A stretch of DNA of 64,000 nucleotides from Hafnia paralvei ATCC 29927 (GTDB lineage: Bacteria > Pseudomonadota > Gammaproteobacteria > Enterobacterales > Enterobacteriaceae): contig NZ_LXET01000004.1 of assembly GCF_001655005.1 (NCBI RefSeq), positions 38,244-102,243 of the forward strand, in the 5' to 3' direction. The position numbers and the translations under genes are program-made. Under the pieces are notes generated by a model, which had not been told where the DNA came from, ran no database searches, and saw only the letters and a program-made list of their open reading frames with translations. Positions 56,388-64,000 of the stretch are shown here, piece by piece. How positions within the stretch are numbered: the first letter of the stretch is position 1; the number at the start of each line of letters is the position of its first letter.

Positions 56388-56418
56388 AAAAAGGGCTTTG
56401 AGGTGAGAATCAAAGCCC
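56388..56418 (-). terminator. Terminator between convergent MarC-family gene and gor
   Basis: GGGCTTTGA (56393-56401) pairs with TCAAAGCCC (56410-56418). Read on the minus strand, TTTTT follows the stem, so it terminates gor; it may also end the plus-strand operon. Confidence 0.8.
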
Positions 56419-56440
56419 AAGTGAACAGCTTTACGTGCGC

Positions 56441-57793
56441 TTAGCGCATGGTCACAAACTCTTCCGAACCGGTAGGATGGATCGCGACGGTGTTGTCGAA
56501 GTCTTTTTTGGTTGCGCCCATTTTCAGTGCGACCGCAAAGCCTTGCAGCATTTCATCCATACCATAGCCGATACCGTGAATGCCGACGATTTTTTCATCT
56601 TTACCCACGCAAACCAACTTCATACGGCACGGCTGGCGATGCTGAGTCACTGCGGTGTACATTGCGGTAAACGCAGATTTATACACTTTCACGTTCTCTT
56701 CGCCGTGCTGCTCTTTAGCCTGTTCTTCGGTTAAGCCCACGGTGCCAATTGGCGGGTGGCTAAAGACGACGGTTGGGATATTGCTGTAATCCAGATGCTC
56801 GTCTGGCTTATTGTTAAATAGGCGTTCAGACAGGCGACGCCCCGCAGCTACTGCGACAGGTGTCAGTTCGACTGCGCCGGTATTATCACCAACAGCATAA
56901 ATGCCTTTTACGTTGGTATTTTGATATTTATCGACGGTGATGTAGCCTTTTTCGTTGGTTTTAACGCCAGCGGCTGCCAGATTGATATTGTCATTGGCAG
57001 GCTCACGACCAATTGCCCAGATTAGGCAATCAACTTCAAATTCTTTACCGTTTTCCAGCGCCAGAGTCAGGCTGCCGTCGCTATTTTTGGTCACAGATTT
57101 TGGCACAGACTGAGTGTGAAGCTGTGGACCTTCAGCATTCATCACTTCAACCAGCGTTTCAACGATCATTGGGTCGAAGGTGCGCAGCGGTGCATGCTTA
57201 CGTACGAACAGGTGGGTTTCAGCACCCAGACCGTTAAGAACACCAGCGATCTCTACGGCGATATAACCAGCACCGACTACCGCAACGCGTTTTGGCAGTG
57301 CATCCAGTTCGAAGAAACCATCAGAGTTGATACCGTACTCTGCGCCCGGAATATTTGGGCGAGAAGGGCGACCACCGGTTGCAATCAGAATATGATCGGC
57401 GGTGATAGTTTCACCGTTCACTTCAATGGTATGAGCGTCGATAAATTTAGCAAAACCGTGGATGACATCCACCTTGTTGTTGCCTAAGCCGCGCTCGTAG
57501 GATTGATGGATGCGGTCGATGTAAGCGGTACGGCTTTCGATCAGTTTACCCCAATCGAACTTATTGACAGTGGTATCAAAACCGTAGTCTGGGCCATACA
57601 GGTGAATCGCTTCGGCGATCTGTGCCGCATGCCACATGACTTTTTTCGGCACACAACCCACGTTTACGCAGGTGCCGCCCAGATACTTGGCTTCAACCAA
57701 GGCACATTTTTGGCCATACATGGCCGCACGGTTGATGGAGGCAATACCACCGCTGCCACCGCCAATTGCGAGATAGTCATAATGTTTAATCAT
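56441..57793 (-). CDS. gor: Gor, glutathione reductase
   Basis: Cytoplasmic FAD enzyme that uses NADPH to reduce glutathione disulfide. It has 450 residues, the same as E. coli Gor. FAD-binding GGGSGG is at 11-16, the redox-active cysteines are C42 and C47 (GGTCVNVGCVPKK), the NADPH-binding Rossmann motif is GAGYIAVEIAGVLNG, and the C-terminal catalytic pair is H439/E444 in AIHPTGSEE. I chose the ATG at 57793 because it gives the standard MIKHYDYLAIGGG start; the frame continues 11 codons upstream without conservation. It marks the other border of the acid island. Confidence 0.97.
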   Translation of the reverse strand: MIKHYDYLAIGGGSGGIASINRAAMYGQKCALVEAKYLGGTCVNVGCVPKKVMWHAAQIAEAIHLYGPDYGFDTTVNKFDWGKLIESRTAYIDRIHQSYERGLGNNKVDVIHGFAKFIDAHTIEVNGETITADHILIATGGRPSRPNIPGAEYGINSDGFFELDALPKRVAVVGAGYIAVEIAGVLNGLGAETHLFVRKHAPLRTFDPMIVETLVEVMNAEGPQLHTQSVPKSVTKNSDGSLTLALENGKEFEVDCLIWAIGREPANDNINLAAAGVKTNEKGYITVDKYQNTNVKGIYAVGDNTGAVELTPVAVAAGRRLSERLFNNKPDEHLDYSNIPTVVFSHPPIGTVGLTEEQAKEQHGEENVKVYKSAFTAMYTAVTQHRQPCRMKLVCVGKDEKIVGIHGIGYGMDEMLQGFAVALKMGATKKDFDNTVAIHPTGSEEFVTMR

Positions 57794-57814
57794 CAGGGTG
57801 TCCCATGAGTTGTG

Positions 57815-57936
57815 TATATCCATCATACTTCAAGCGGCTTCTTTGTTGGCTGCGCTCGCTATCTATCTCCCTAGAGTAAGCTCATCGGGTATGCGCACTG
57901 GCCGTCTTAATGCTGCTTGAATGACTTTGGCTATAT
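57815..57936. repeat. Intergenic repeat, copy 2 (ATACTTCAAGC...GCTTGAATGACTTTGGCTATAT type)
   Basis: A 122-base element with inverted ends TTCAAGC (57828-57834) and GCTTGAA (57915-57921) inside an outer TATAT / ATATA pair. Its interior (TTGGCTGCGCTCGCT and so on) is of the same kind as repeats common in Hafnia and Serratia. Copy 1 is at 47911-47996. It fills much of the gap before gor; the remaining 57937-58101 has no gene. Confidence 0.6.
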
Positions 57937-58101
57937 ACCGACAGCGTTTGAGGCCACTTAATTCACGTAACGCCAATCACTGCGGATGAGAAAATTGCCT
58001 TAGAGTGTAACGCTACTCACGCCATTGCCGCAAAGGTTGCATCTATGGTTGTGATAGGCTGCGGTTTTCTCGGTGCCAATTGGCAATAATAGTATCCAGG
58101 C

Positions 58102-58968
58102 TTAGTCCTTAGCCTGTACCAGCAGCCACTGATGGAACAGCTGCATGGCGGGCGTCATCGGCTTGGATTTCAACCAGGTAAGCCAATAGCTACCGATTTC
58201 GACCTCAATATCAAAGGGGCTGACCAGCAAACCGTTTTGCAGTTCGTGCTCGAACATTCTGGCTGGAGCCAGTGCCACACCTGCATTCTGAATCGCAGCC
58301 TCCACCATGAGCCGCGACGAGTCGAATATCGGTCCGTTAACTCTGATGGGCTCAATCCCAGCGGCGAGAAACCAGCTATTCCACTCCTCGGCGCGATAAG
58401 AGCGCATCAGTATTTCTTTCGCTAAATTCTCTGGATGCTGCAAGCGCTGCGCTACGCTTGGTGTACACAGTACGCTGAGCGGCGCGCTAAATAGCTCGGC
58501 ATTATGGGTCGTTGGCCACATTCCTGTACCAAAGCGTATGGCAAAATCCAAACCTTCGCCGGCTAAATTGACCAAGTTATTATTGGTTAACAGTCTAAGC
58601 TCTACAAAAGGGTGCTCGGTGTAGAAGCTTTGTAGGCGGGGCATTAGCCAGCCAACGGCAAAGGTACCCACAGCGGCAACGGTCAGAACCTCATGAAAAT
58701 GTCCGCCTTCAAATTGTTTGAGCACCGTTTCAATCTGGCTAAAGGCATCACTAAGCACCGGCAAAAGCACGTGGGCTTCATCGGTGAGTTCTAATCCGCG
58801 TGGTAGACGTTTGAATAACTGGGTTCCCAGCCTAGCCTCCAACATGCGTACCTGCTGGCTGACCGCAGCCTGTGTGACGCTGAGTTCAAGCCCTGCTCGT
58901 GTGAAGCTAAGATGTCGTGCAGAAGCTTCAAAAGCGCGAAGAGCATTGAGTGGCAGATGAGAACGCAT
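58102..58968 (-). CDS. ampR: AmpR, LysR-family regulator of ampC
   Basis: A 288-residue LTTR of the GcvA/AmpR subgroup. The N-terminus SHLPLNALRAFEASARHLSFTRAGLELSVTQAAVSQQVR is the characteristic helix-turn-helix. The effector domain carries AVGTFAVGWLMPRL and GEGLDFAIRFGTGMW, as expected for the pocket that senses muropeptides (UDP-MurNAc-pentapeptide represses, anhydro-muropeptides activate). It is divergent from ampC with a 214-base gap, the standard inducible arrangement. Identity follows from sequence and neighbour together. Confidence 0.93.
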   Translation of the reverse strand: MRSHLPLNALRAFEASARHLSFTRAGLELSVTQAAVSQQVRMLEARLGTQLFKRLPRGLELTDEAHVLLPVLSDAFSQIETVLKQFEGGHFHEVLTVAAVGTFAVGWLMPRLQSFYTEHPFVELRLLTNNNLVNLAGEGLDFAIRFGTGMWPTTHNAELFSAPLSVLCTPSVAQRLQHPENLAKEILMRSYRAEEWNSWFLAAGIEPIRVNGPIFDSSRLMVEAAIQNAGVALAPARMFEHELQNGLLVSPFDIEVEIGSYWLTWLKSKPMTPAMQLFHQWLLVQAKD

Positions 58969-59028
58969 AGGTCGCCTTAAGAAAGGTAGGCATAAGATTT
59001 TCTTTACCCTAAGGGAATTTTATCTCGC

Positions 59029-59057
59029 TTGTCAATCAGGCGACGATAGCGGATATT
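59029..59057 (+). promoter_or_regulatory. ampC promoter with candidate AmpR region
   Basis: TTGTCA (59029-59034), a 17-base spacer and GATATT (59052-59057) form a reasonable sigma-70 promoter. The -35 hexamer is the same as in other inducible ampC genes as I recall. Just upstream, ACCCTAAGGG (59006-59015) is a near-palindrome in the place where AmpR should bind. Confidence 0.6.
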
Positions 59058-59182
59058 CCTGCCGCCACGGTGAGCTTGGCGCGATGACGCCGATCGTTCA
59101 CTGGTTTATATAAATATTTTTCTTTTGCATGCGGATTGGCGTGCAAGGTTCCACATATATCCGATTAAAAGGTCACTTATTC

Positions 59183-60355
59183 ATGCGTAAAAAAATGCAG
59201 AACACATTGAAGCTGTTATCCGTGATTACCTGTCTGGCAGCAACTGCCCAAGGTGCTCTGGCTGCTAATATCGATGAGAGCAAAATTAAAGACACCGTTG
59301 ATGACCTGATCCAGCCGCTGATGCAGAAGAATAATATTCCCGGTATGTCGGTCGCAGTGACCGTCAACGGTAAAAACTACATTTATAACTATGGGTTAGC
59401 GGCAAAACAGCCTCAGCAGCCGGTTACGGAAAATACGTTATTTGAAGTGGGTTCGCTGAGTAAAACGTTTGCTGCCACCTTGGCGTCCTATGCGCAGGTG
59501 AGCGGTAAGCTGTCCTTGGATCAAAGCGTTAGCCATTACGTTCCAGAGTTGCGTGGCAGCAGCTTTGACCACGTTAGCGTACTCAATGTGGGCACGCATA
59601 CCTCAGGCCTACAGCTATTTATGCCGGAAGATATTAAAAATACCACACAGCTGATGGCTTATCTAAAAGCATGGAAACCTGCCGATGCGGCTGGAACCCA
59701 TCGCGTTTATTCCAATATCGGTACTGGTTTGCTAGGGATGATTGCGGCGAAAAGTCTGGGTATGAGCTATGAAGATGCGATTGAGAAAACCCTCCTTCCT
59801 CAGTTAGGCATGCATCACAGCTACTTGAAGGTTCCGGCTGACCAGATGGAAAACTATGCGTGGGGCTACAACAAGAAAGATGAGCCAGTGCACGTGAATA
59901 TGGAGATTTTGGGTAACGAAGCTTATGGTATCAAAACCACTTCCAGCGACTTGTTACGCTACGTGCAAGCCAATATGGGGCAGTTAAAGCTTGATGCTAA
60001 TGCCAAGATGCAACAGGCTCTGACAGCCACCCACACCGGCTATTTCAAATCGGGTGAGATTACTCAGGATCTGATGTGGGAGCAGCTGCCATATCCGGTT
60101 TCTCTGCCGAATTTGCTCACCGGTAACGATATGGCGATGACGAAAAGCGTGGCTACGCCGATTGTTCCGCCGTTACCGCCACAGGAAAATGTGTGGATTA
60201 ATAAGACCGGATCAACTAACGGCTTCGGTGCCTATATTGCGTTTGTTCCTGCTAAGAAGATGGGGATCGTGATGCTGGCTAACAAAAACTACTCAATCGA
60301 TCAGCGAGTGACGGTGGCGTATAAAATCCTGAGCTCGTTGGAAGGGAATAAGTAG
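59183..60355 (+). CDS. ampC: AmpC, ACC-type class C beta-lactamase
   Basis: Periplasmic serine cephalosporinase. It matches the ACC-1 family, which came from the Hafnia chromosome. The signal peptide (KLLSVITCLAATAQGALA) is cleaved after residue 27, giving a mature protein starting ANIDESK. The nucleophile is S91 of SLSK (Ser64 in mature numbering), with YSN at 176-178 and KTG at 341-343. The region VGTHTSGLQ, where other class C enzymes have ATYTAGGLP, is an ACC feature. The ATG at 59183 (390 residues) has AAGG upstream; ATG 59195 would give the 386 residues usually quoted. Divergent ampR makes it inducible. Confidence 0.96.
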   Translation: MRKKMQNTLKLLSVITCLAATAQGALAANIDESKIKDTVDDLIQPLMQKNNIPGMSVAVTVNGKNYIYNYGLAAKQPQQPVTENTLFEVGSLSKTFAATLASYAQVSGKLSLDQSVSHYVPELRGSSFDHVSVLNVGTHTSGLQLFMPEDIKNTTQLMAYLKAWKPADAAGTHRVYSNIGTGLLGMIAAKSLGMSYEDAIEKTLLPQLGMHHSYLKVPADQMENYAWGYNKKDEPVHVNMEILGNEAYGIKTTSSDLLRYVQANMGQLKLDANAKMQQALTATHTGYFKSGEITQDLMWEQLPYPVSLPNLLTGNDMAMTKSVATPIVPPLPPQENVWINKTGSTNGFGAYIAFVPAKKMGIVMLANKNYSIDQRVTVAYKILSSLEGNK

Positions 60356-60365
60356 AAAAGAATAG

Positions 60366-60394
60366 ATATCGCCTCTCGTTTGGAGAGGCGATAT
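60366..60394. terminator. Hairpin between convergent ampC and gdhA
   Basis: ATATCGCCTCTC (60366-60377) pairs perfectly with GAGAGGCGATAT (60383-60394). It is a 12-base stem without a T tract, between two convergent genes. Confidence 0.7.
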
Positions 60395-60420
60395 GTTGAG
60401 TCACCGATTTCTCAGGGGTA

Positions 60421-61764
60421 TTACAGCACGCCCTGTGCCAGCATGGCATCAGCGACTTTAACAAATCCAGCGATGTTTGCACCGCGAACGTAGTGGGTTT
60501 GCTTATCTTCTCCGCCATATTCCACGCAGGCTTGGTGGATATCCAGCATGATGTGGTGTAGGCGTAAATCCACTTTCTCGGCTTTCCAGCCCATACGAGC
60601 GGCGTTCTGCGCCATTTCTAGCCCCGATGTTGCGACACCACCAGCGTTCGCTGCTTTACCAGGCGCAAATAATACACCTGCTTCAAGGAACAGATCGGTG
60701 GCTTCAATCGTGGTAGGCATATTTGCGCCTTCGGCGACGGCTTTGACGCCATTGGCGATCAGGATACGTGCTGCGGGCGCATCCAGCTCGTTTTGAGTGG
60801 CGCAAGGCAGGGCAATATCAACGCTAACCCCCCAAGGTTGCTGGCCTTCAAGATAGGTTAGGCCAAATTCTTTAGCGTAATAGGCAATACGACCATCCTG
60901 CTGGGATTTGATCTGGCACAGGCGTGCCAGTTTCTCGGTGGTAAATCCGGCTTCATCCACCACGGTGCCGTTGGAGTCAGAAGCAGTAATCACGCGAGCA
61001 CCGAGCGCCATGGCTTTTTCAATCGCGTACTGTGCCACATTGCCCGAGCCGGAAACGGCGACGCGCATGCCTTCAAAGCCTAAACCGTGGCGCTTGAGCA
61101 TGGCATCGGTAAAGTAAACTAAGCCGTAACCCGTGGCTTCTGGGCGGATCAAACTACCGCCAAACGACAGACCTTTACCGGTGAAAACGCACGCGGTGTT
61201 ATTTGATAGTTTTTTCATCATACCGGCCATGAAACCAACTTCACGTCCGCCGACGCCGATATCACCGGCCGGAACGTCGGTATCTGCGCCCAGATGTCGA
61301 TAAAGCTCGGTCATCAATGCCTGACAGAAACGCATGATTTCGCCGTCGCTTTTGCCTTTAGGATTGAAGTCGCTGCCGCCTTTGCCACCGCCCATAGGCA
61401 GCGTAGTCAGCGCGTTTTTGAAGGTTTGTTCAAAACCTAGGAATTTAAGAATTGAAAGGTTAACGGAAGGATGGAAGCGCATTCCTCCTTTAAATGGCCC
61501 AATAGCCGAGCTGAACTGTACGCGCCACGCGCGGTTAACCTGTACCTGACCACGATCGTCTACCCAAGTGACACGAAACTGAATCACGCGCTCAGGTTCG
61601 ATTAAGCGTTCAAGCAGGGCTGCATCGCGGTAATGAGGGTTTTGCTCCAGAAACGGCCACAGAGTGGTCATCACTTCTCGCACGGCTTGCAGGAATTCTG
61701 GTTGGTTAGGATCGCGCTGCTGCACGGTTGTGAGGAAGTGTTCTAGAGAGCGAGGTTGCTCCAT
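60421..61764 (-). CDS. gdhA: GdhA, NADP-dependent glutamate dehydrogenase
   Basis: Cytoplasmic enzyme that makes glutamate from 2-oxoglutarate, ammonium and NADPH. It has 447 residues, as in E. coli. Catalytic K128 lies in PMGGGKGGSDF; the NADP-binding domain contains VAVSGSGNVAQYAIEKA; the C-terminal GKAANAGGVATSGLEMAQNAARMGW is strictly conserved. It is monocistronic, facing ampC. Its closeness to the glutamate/glutamine acid island may be chance. In E. coli gdhA is elsewhere, so this neighbourhood differs. Confidence 0.97.
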   Translation of the reverse strand: MEQPRSLEHFLTTVQQRDPNQPEFLQAVREVMTTLWPFLEQNPHYRDAALLERLIEPERVIQFRVTWVDDRGQVQVNRAWRVQFSSAIGPFKGGMRFHPSVNLSILKFLGFEQTFKNALTTLPMGGGKGGSDFNPKGKSDGEIMRFCQALMTELYRHLGADTDVPAGDIGVGGREVGFMAGMMKKLSNNTACVFTGKGLSFGGSLIRPEATGYGLVYFTDAMLKRHGLGFEGMRVAVSGSGNVAQYAIEKAMALGARVITASDSNGTVVDEAGFTTEKLARLCQIKSQQDGRIAYYAKEFGLTYLEGQQPWGVSVDIALPCATQNELDAPAARILIANGVKAVAEGANMPTTIEATDLFLEAGVLFAPGKAANAGGVATSGLEMAQNAARMGWKAEKVDLRLHHIMLDIHQACVEYGGEDKQTHYVRGANIAGFVKVADAMLAQGVL

Positions 61765-61902
61765 AGTGTGATTCTCCTTTATGGAAGTGATTTTTTATGC
61801 GTTTTTTATGTTTATAAATGCAGATTTTGCACTGTGTTTGCATTTTGACTATATCACCGGTAACCGAGGCTTAATCAAGTGATTTATGATCATGCAGTAA
61901 AT

Positions 61903-61927
61903 AAAAACGCCTCCGATTGGAGGCGTT
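61903..61927 (-). terminator. Intrinsic terminator of dtpB
   Basis: AACGCCTCC (61906-61914) pairs with GGAGGCGTT (61919-61927). On the minus strand the stem is followed by TTTTTATTT. It lies 21 bases after the dtpB stop. Confidence 0.88.
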
Positions 61928-61947
61928 AGGAGAGGTGGAGCAGTGAG

Positions 61948-63426
61948 TTATGCGTTTTGCGCTTCGGGTTTGGTATTCATCATGCGGTTTAGCCAAGGCA
62001 CCATGGCGGCCATAATGATGGCAATGATAAAGGTAGCGATACCGATTTTACTGAAGACGCCCGTGTAGATCGGCAGGGTTTGCAGTGGATCGCTAATGCC
62101 TTCCGGTACGGCAGTAAAGGTTGCTACGTAGCCGCCCAGTAGGAACGCTGCTGCTTGAGTTAAGAACCACATGCCAAGAATAAAGCCCATCAGATACTGA
62201 GGGACTAGAGCGGCAACCATTGCCAGTCCTAAGGCACTAATCATCAGCTCACCCAGACTCTGGAACAGATAAACCAGCACAATAAACCATGGTGAGGTTA
62301 GCCCCTGAGCATCAGCAAACCACAGGCCAGCAGCGGCAGCAGTAAGGAATCCGAGTGAACACAAGAACATGCCAAGGGTGAATTTGGCTGGCATCGTAAG
62401 GTCTTTGCCTTTGGCGCCGAAACGGGTGTAAAGCGAAGCCAGAATTGGGCTGGCAACAACGACCCAGAACGGATTCAATGCTTGGAAGCTGACGGGGTTA
62501 ATTGCAAATCCCAGAATTTCATGATGTACGTTATTGATTGCAAAGAAGTTCAGTGATGTTGGCATCTGAGCATACAGAATATAGAACAGCACCGCTTCAA
62601 TCATCAGAACGAAGGCGACATACATACGGTTGCGGTCGCTTCTGTTTTGCTTAAATGCTTCGCGGAAGAAGAAGAAAATCACGATGATTGATAGCACAAT
62701 CAACACGATGTTGGCGACTTTAACGTTGTGCATCAGCCAAGCACATACGTAAACCATCACAACGGTGCCGATCAGCACCAGCAGCAGGTTTTTCAGGTTC
62801 ATAGGTTTGCTGTCTGGTTCTGAACCGATATCACGCACCATACCGCGGCAGCAGAAATAAACCAATAGAGCGACGACTAAACCTATACCGCACAGGTTAT
62901 ATGTCACTGCATAGCCATATTTATCAGCAATGATTGGAGCTAATGACAGAGACAGCAAGGAACCAATATTGATCGACATATAGAACAGCGTAAATGCGCC
63001 GTCTAAACGAGGATCTTTAGGGGGATAGCATTTTGAGAGCAGGCTGGCCGGGTTAGCCTTGAACAGCCCGTTACCTACCGCGATGGTGCCTAGGGCGATA
63101 AAAATCAAGTCAGGTTTATGCAGAGACAGACCGGTCATAAAATAGCCGAGTGCCAAGACGATAGCACCGAGCACCATGGTGCGTTTGGTTCCCAGCAGAT
63201 GGTCACCGACGTAGCCACCGATAGAGATCAGCCCGTACACCAAAGCGGCGAATGCCCCGAAAGTGATAAATGCCTGTTCCTGTGAAAAACCTAGCTGTTT
63301 GACGAAGAAAACAGCCAGAATGCCTTGCACACCGTAGTAGCCAAAGCGTTCCCATAGCTCAACAAAGAAAATCATGAAAAACGGTTTAGGTTGTTGCAAT
63401 AAACCGACTGGGGCGGGCTTATTCAT
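61948..63426 (-). CDS. dtpB: DtpB, di/tripeptide:H+ symporter
   Basis: A 492-residue POT/PTR-family peptide transporter (489 in E. coli DtpB/YhiP), with the 14-span layout of the bacterial proteins. The ExxER motif is ELWERFGYYG (about 23-32). The PTR signature region with FKANPASLLSKCYPPKDPRLDGAFTLFYMSINIGSLL and the FFAINNVHHEILGF segment are nearly identical to DtpB. It imports di- and tripeptides with protons, complementing Dpp in the same window. In E. coli dtpB lies close to gor, so the neighbourhood is roughly conserved. Confidence 0.95.
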   Translation of the reverse strand: MNKPAPVGLLQQPKPFFMIFFVELWERFGYYGVQGILAVFFVKQLGFSQEQAFITFGAFAALVYGLISIGGYVGDHLLGTKRTMVLGAIVLALGYFMTGLSLHKPDLIFIALGTIAVGNGLFKANPASLLSKCYPPKDPRLDGAFTLFYMSINIGSLLSLSLAPIIADKYGYAVTYNLCGIGLVVALLVYFCCRGMVRDIGSEPDSKPMNLKNLLLVLIGTVVMVYVCAWLMHNVKVANIVLIVLSIIVIFFFFREAFKQNRSDRNRMYVAFVLMIEAVLFYILYAQMPTSLNFFAINNVHHEILGFAINPVSFQALNPFWVVVASPILASLYTRFGAKGKDLTMPAKFTLGMFLCSLGFLTAAAAGLWFADAQGLTSPWFIVLVYLFQSLGELMISALGLAMVAALVPQYLMGFILGMWFLTQAAAFLLGGYVATFTAVPEGISDPLQTLPIYTGVFSKIGIATFIIAIIMAAMVPWLNRMMNTKPEAQNA

Positions 63427-63771
63427 ATTAGTTCGCCTTCGAATATTGAATTAATTAAGTGTAGGCGTACGCGAAGCGCGTTGCCGAAGATACATCCTTG
63501 CTGAAATAGAATTCCGATTTTATATGTTTTGATGCCGTGTTAATGCCGATTTTTAGTGATGATGTAGGTTATTGTATGGACAGGTTGTGATCTTAGTGGT
63601 TGATCACACTATTTAAAAGTTGATTGGTGGTTTTTTTATAGGGAATTAAAGGGGGAATATTTCTATACCGAGGGGCCGTTTTCGCTCGCCGATCGTTTAT
63701 GGAATTGCTGTGTAATATTCCGCCCGCCTGTCCATACTGAGCTTCATTGATACATCCGTGAAGGCGTACAG
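63427..63771 (-). promoter_or_regulatory. Upstream region of dtpB
   Basis: About 345 bases before dtpB, AT-rich from 63500 to 63660. It has no coding frame. The dtpB promoter must lie here, but I could not pick a reliable -35/-10 pair. Confidence 0.35.
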
Positions 63772-63896
63772 GCAGAGACCACCAGCGCGTGGTCTCTGCA
63801 CTCGCGCGCTTTTATCCGAGATGCCATCTCCGCTCCGGTTTGGTATCGCCCATCCAGGGCGCCCCAAACTCCGCCGGTACATCCCTGTACCGGCGG
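63772..63896. repeat. Array of strong palindromes at the right edge
   Basis: Four palindromes follow each other in 125 bases: GCAGAGACCAC / GTGGTCTCTGC (63772-63782, 63789-63799), GAGATG-C-CATCTC (63818-63830), GGGCGCCC (about 63857-63864) and CCGCCGGTACA / TGTACCGGCGG (63871-63881, 63886-63896). Loops and spacers repeat ATCC or ACATCC. Open frames across it show no protein features. It is probably a composite intergenic repeat; the window ends about 100 bases later with no gene identified. Confidence 0.6.
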
Positions 63897-64000
63897 CTCT
63901 CCCTACGAATACTTAAACTAAAAACCGACCACGCTTTTTGTTTTGACGTTGACCTTTTCCGGCAGATTACCGGACAGCCGAGTAAATCATGAAGGTTAGG

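Noticed and set aside
60421..61764. gdhA as a functional part of the acid island
   Set aside because: It is separated from the island by gor and ampRC and lies on its own transcript. Proximity alone is not enough, so I did not include it in the proposed system.
63789..63992. Open frames across the palindromes at the right edge
   Set aside because: Sequence is dominated by palindromic repeats; the translation has no domain character and no ribosome-binding site.

Overview
The window looks like chromosomal DNA of an enterobacterium, most likely Hafnia (H. alvei / H. paralvei group). The main pointers are an ACC-type class C beta-lactamase gene (ampC) beside its regulator ampR, and near-complete colinearity with the Escherichia coli dpp-bcs-yhj region. 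I compared proteins from memory of E. coli and Hafnia family members; no search was run. I see no tRNA, rRNA, CRISPR array, phage gene or insertion-sequence transposase.

Layout. 1-7.4 kb: a sugar locus with a truncated outer-membrane porin gene, the LacI-type repressor ebgR, the beta-galactosidase genes ebgA and ebgC, and the permease ygjI. 8.0-13.8 kb: the dipeptide ABC transporter operon dppABCDF. 14.2-28.5 kb: a complete cellulose system, with bcsEFG on the minus strand diverging from bcsR-bcsQ-bcsA-bcsB-bcsZ-bcsC. All of these frames are open, including bcsQ and the phosphoethanolamine transferase bcsG. 28.8-44.8 kb: the yhj-type segment. It holds the c-di-GMP phosphodiesterase pdeK, dctA, yhjJ, kdgK, a small tautomerase, the flagellar-class phosphodiesterase pdeH, the AsmA-family yhjG, a helical lipoprotein, yeaQ, a DUF421 gene, cdh, an MFS exporter with a divergent LysR gene, and yhjD.

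45-56.4 kb: an acid-resistance island between yhjD and gor, the interval where E. coli carries its acid fitness island, but with different content. It has a LeuO-like LysR regulator, an orphan LuxR-type regulator, and a minus-strand group hdeA-amt-hdeB in which an ammonium channel sits between two periplasmic acid chaperones. Diverging from it is gadB - GadC-like antiporter - glsA - ybaT - MarC-family gene. Together these would couple glutamine deamidation (NH3), glutamate decarboxylation (proton consumption), substrate antiport, ammonia movement and periplasmic chaperoning. This is the part most worth following up.

56.4-64 kb: gor (glutathione reductase), ampR-ampC, gdhA (glutamate dehydrogenase), dtpB (peptide:H+ symporter), then a block of strong palindromes at the right edge.

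Regulatory sites I could read directly include a perfect sigma-28 (FliA) promoter before pdeH, a near-consensus KdgR operator before kdgK, repeated EbgR-like operator half-sites on both sides of ebgR, a CA-rich GcvB-type target at the dppA ribosome-binding site, a CRP-like box in the acid island, and an ampC promoter. Several families of intergenic palindromic repeats are scattered through the window. One similar hairpin lies inside the signal-peptide region of bcsZ.
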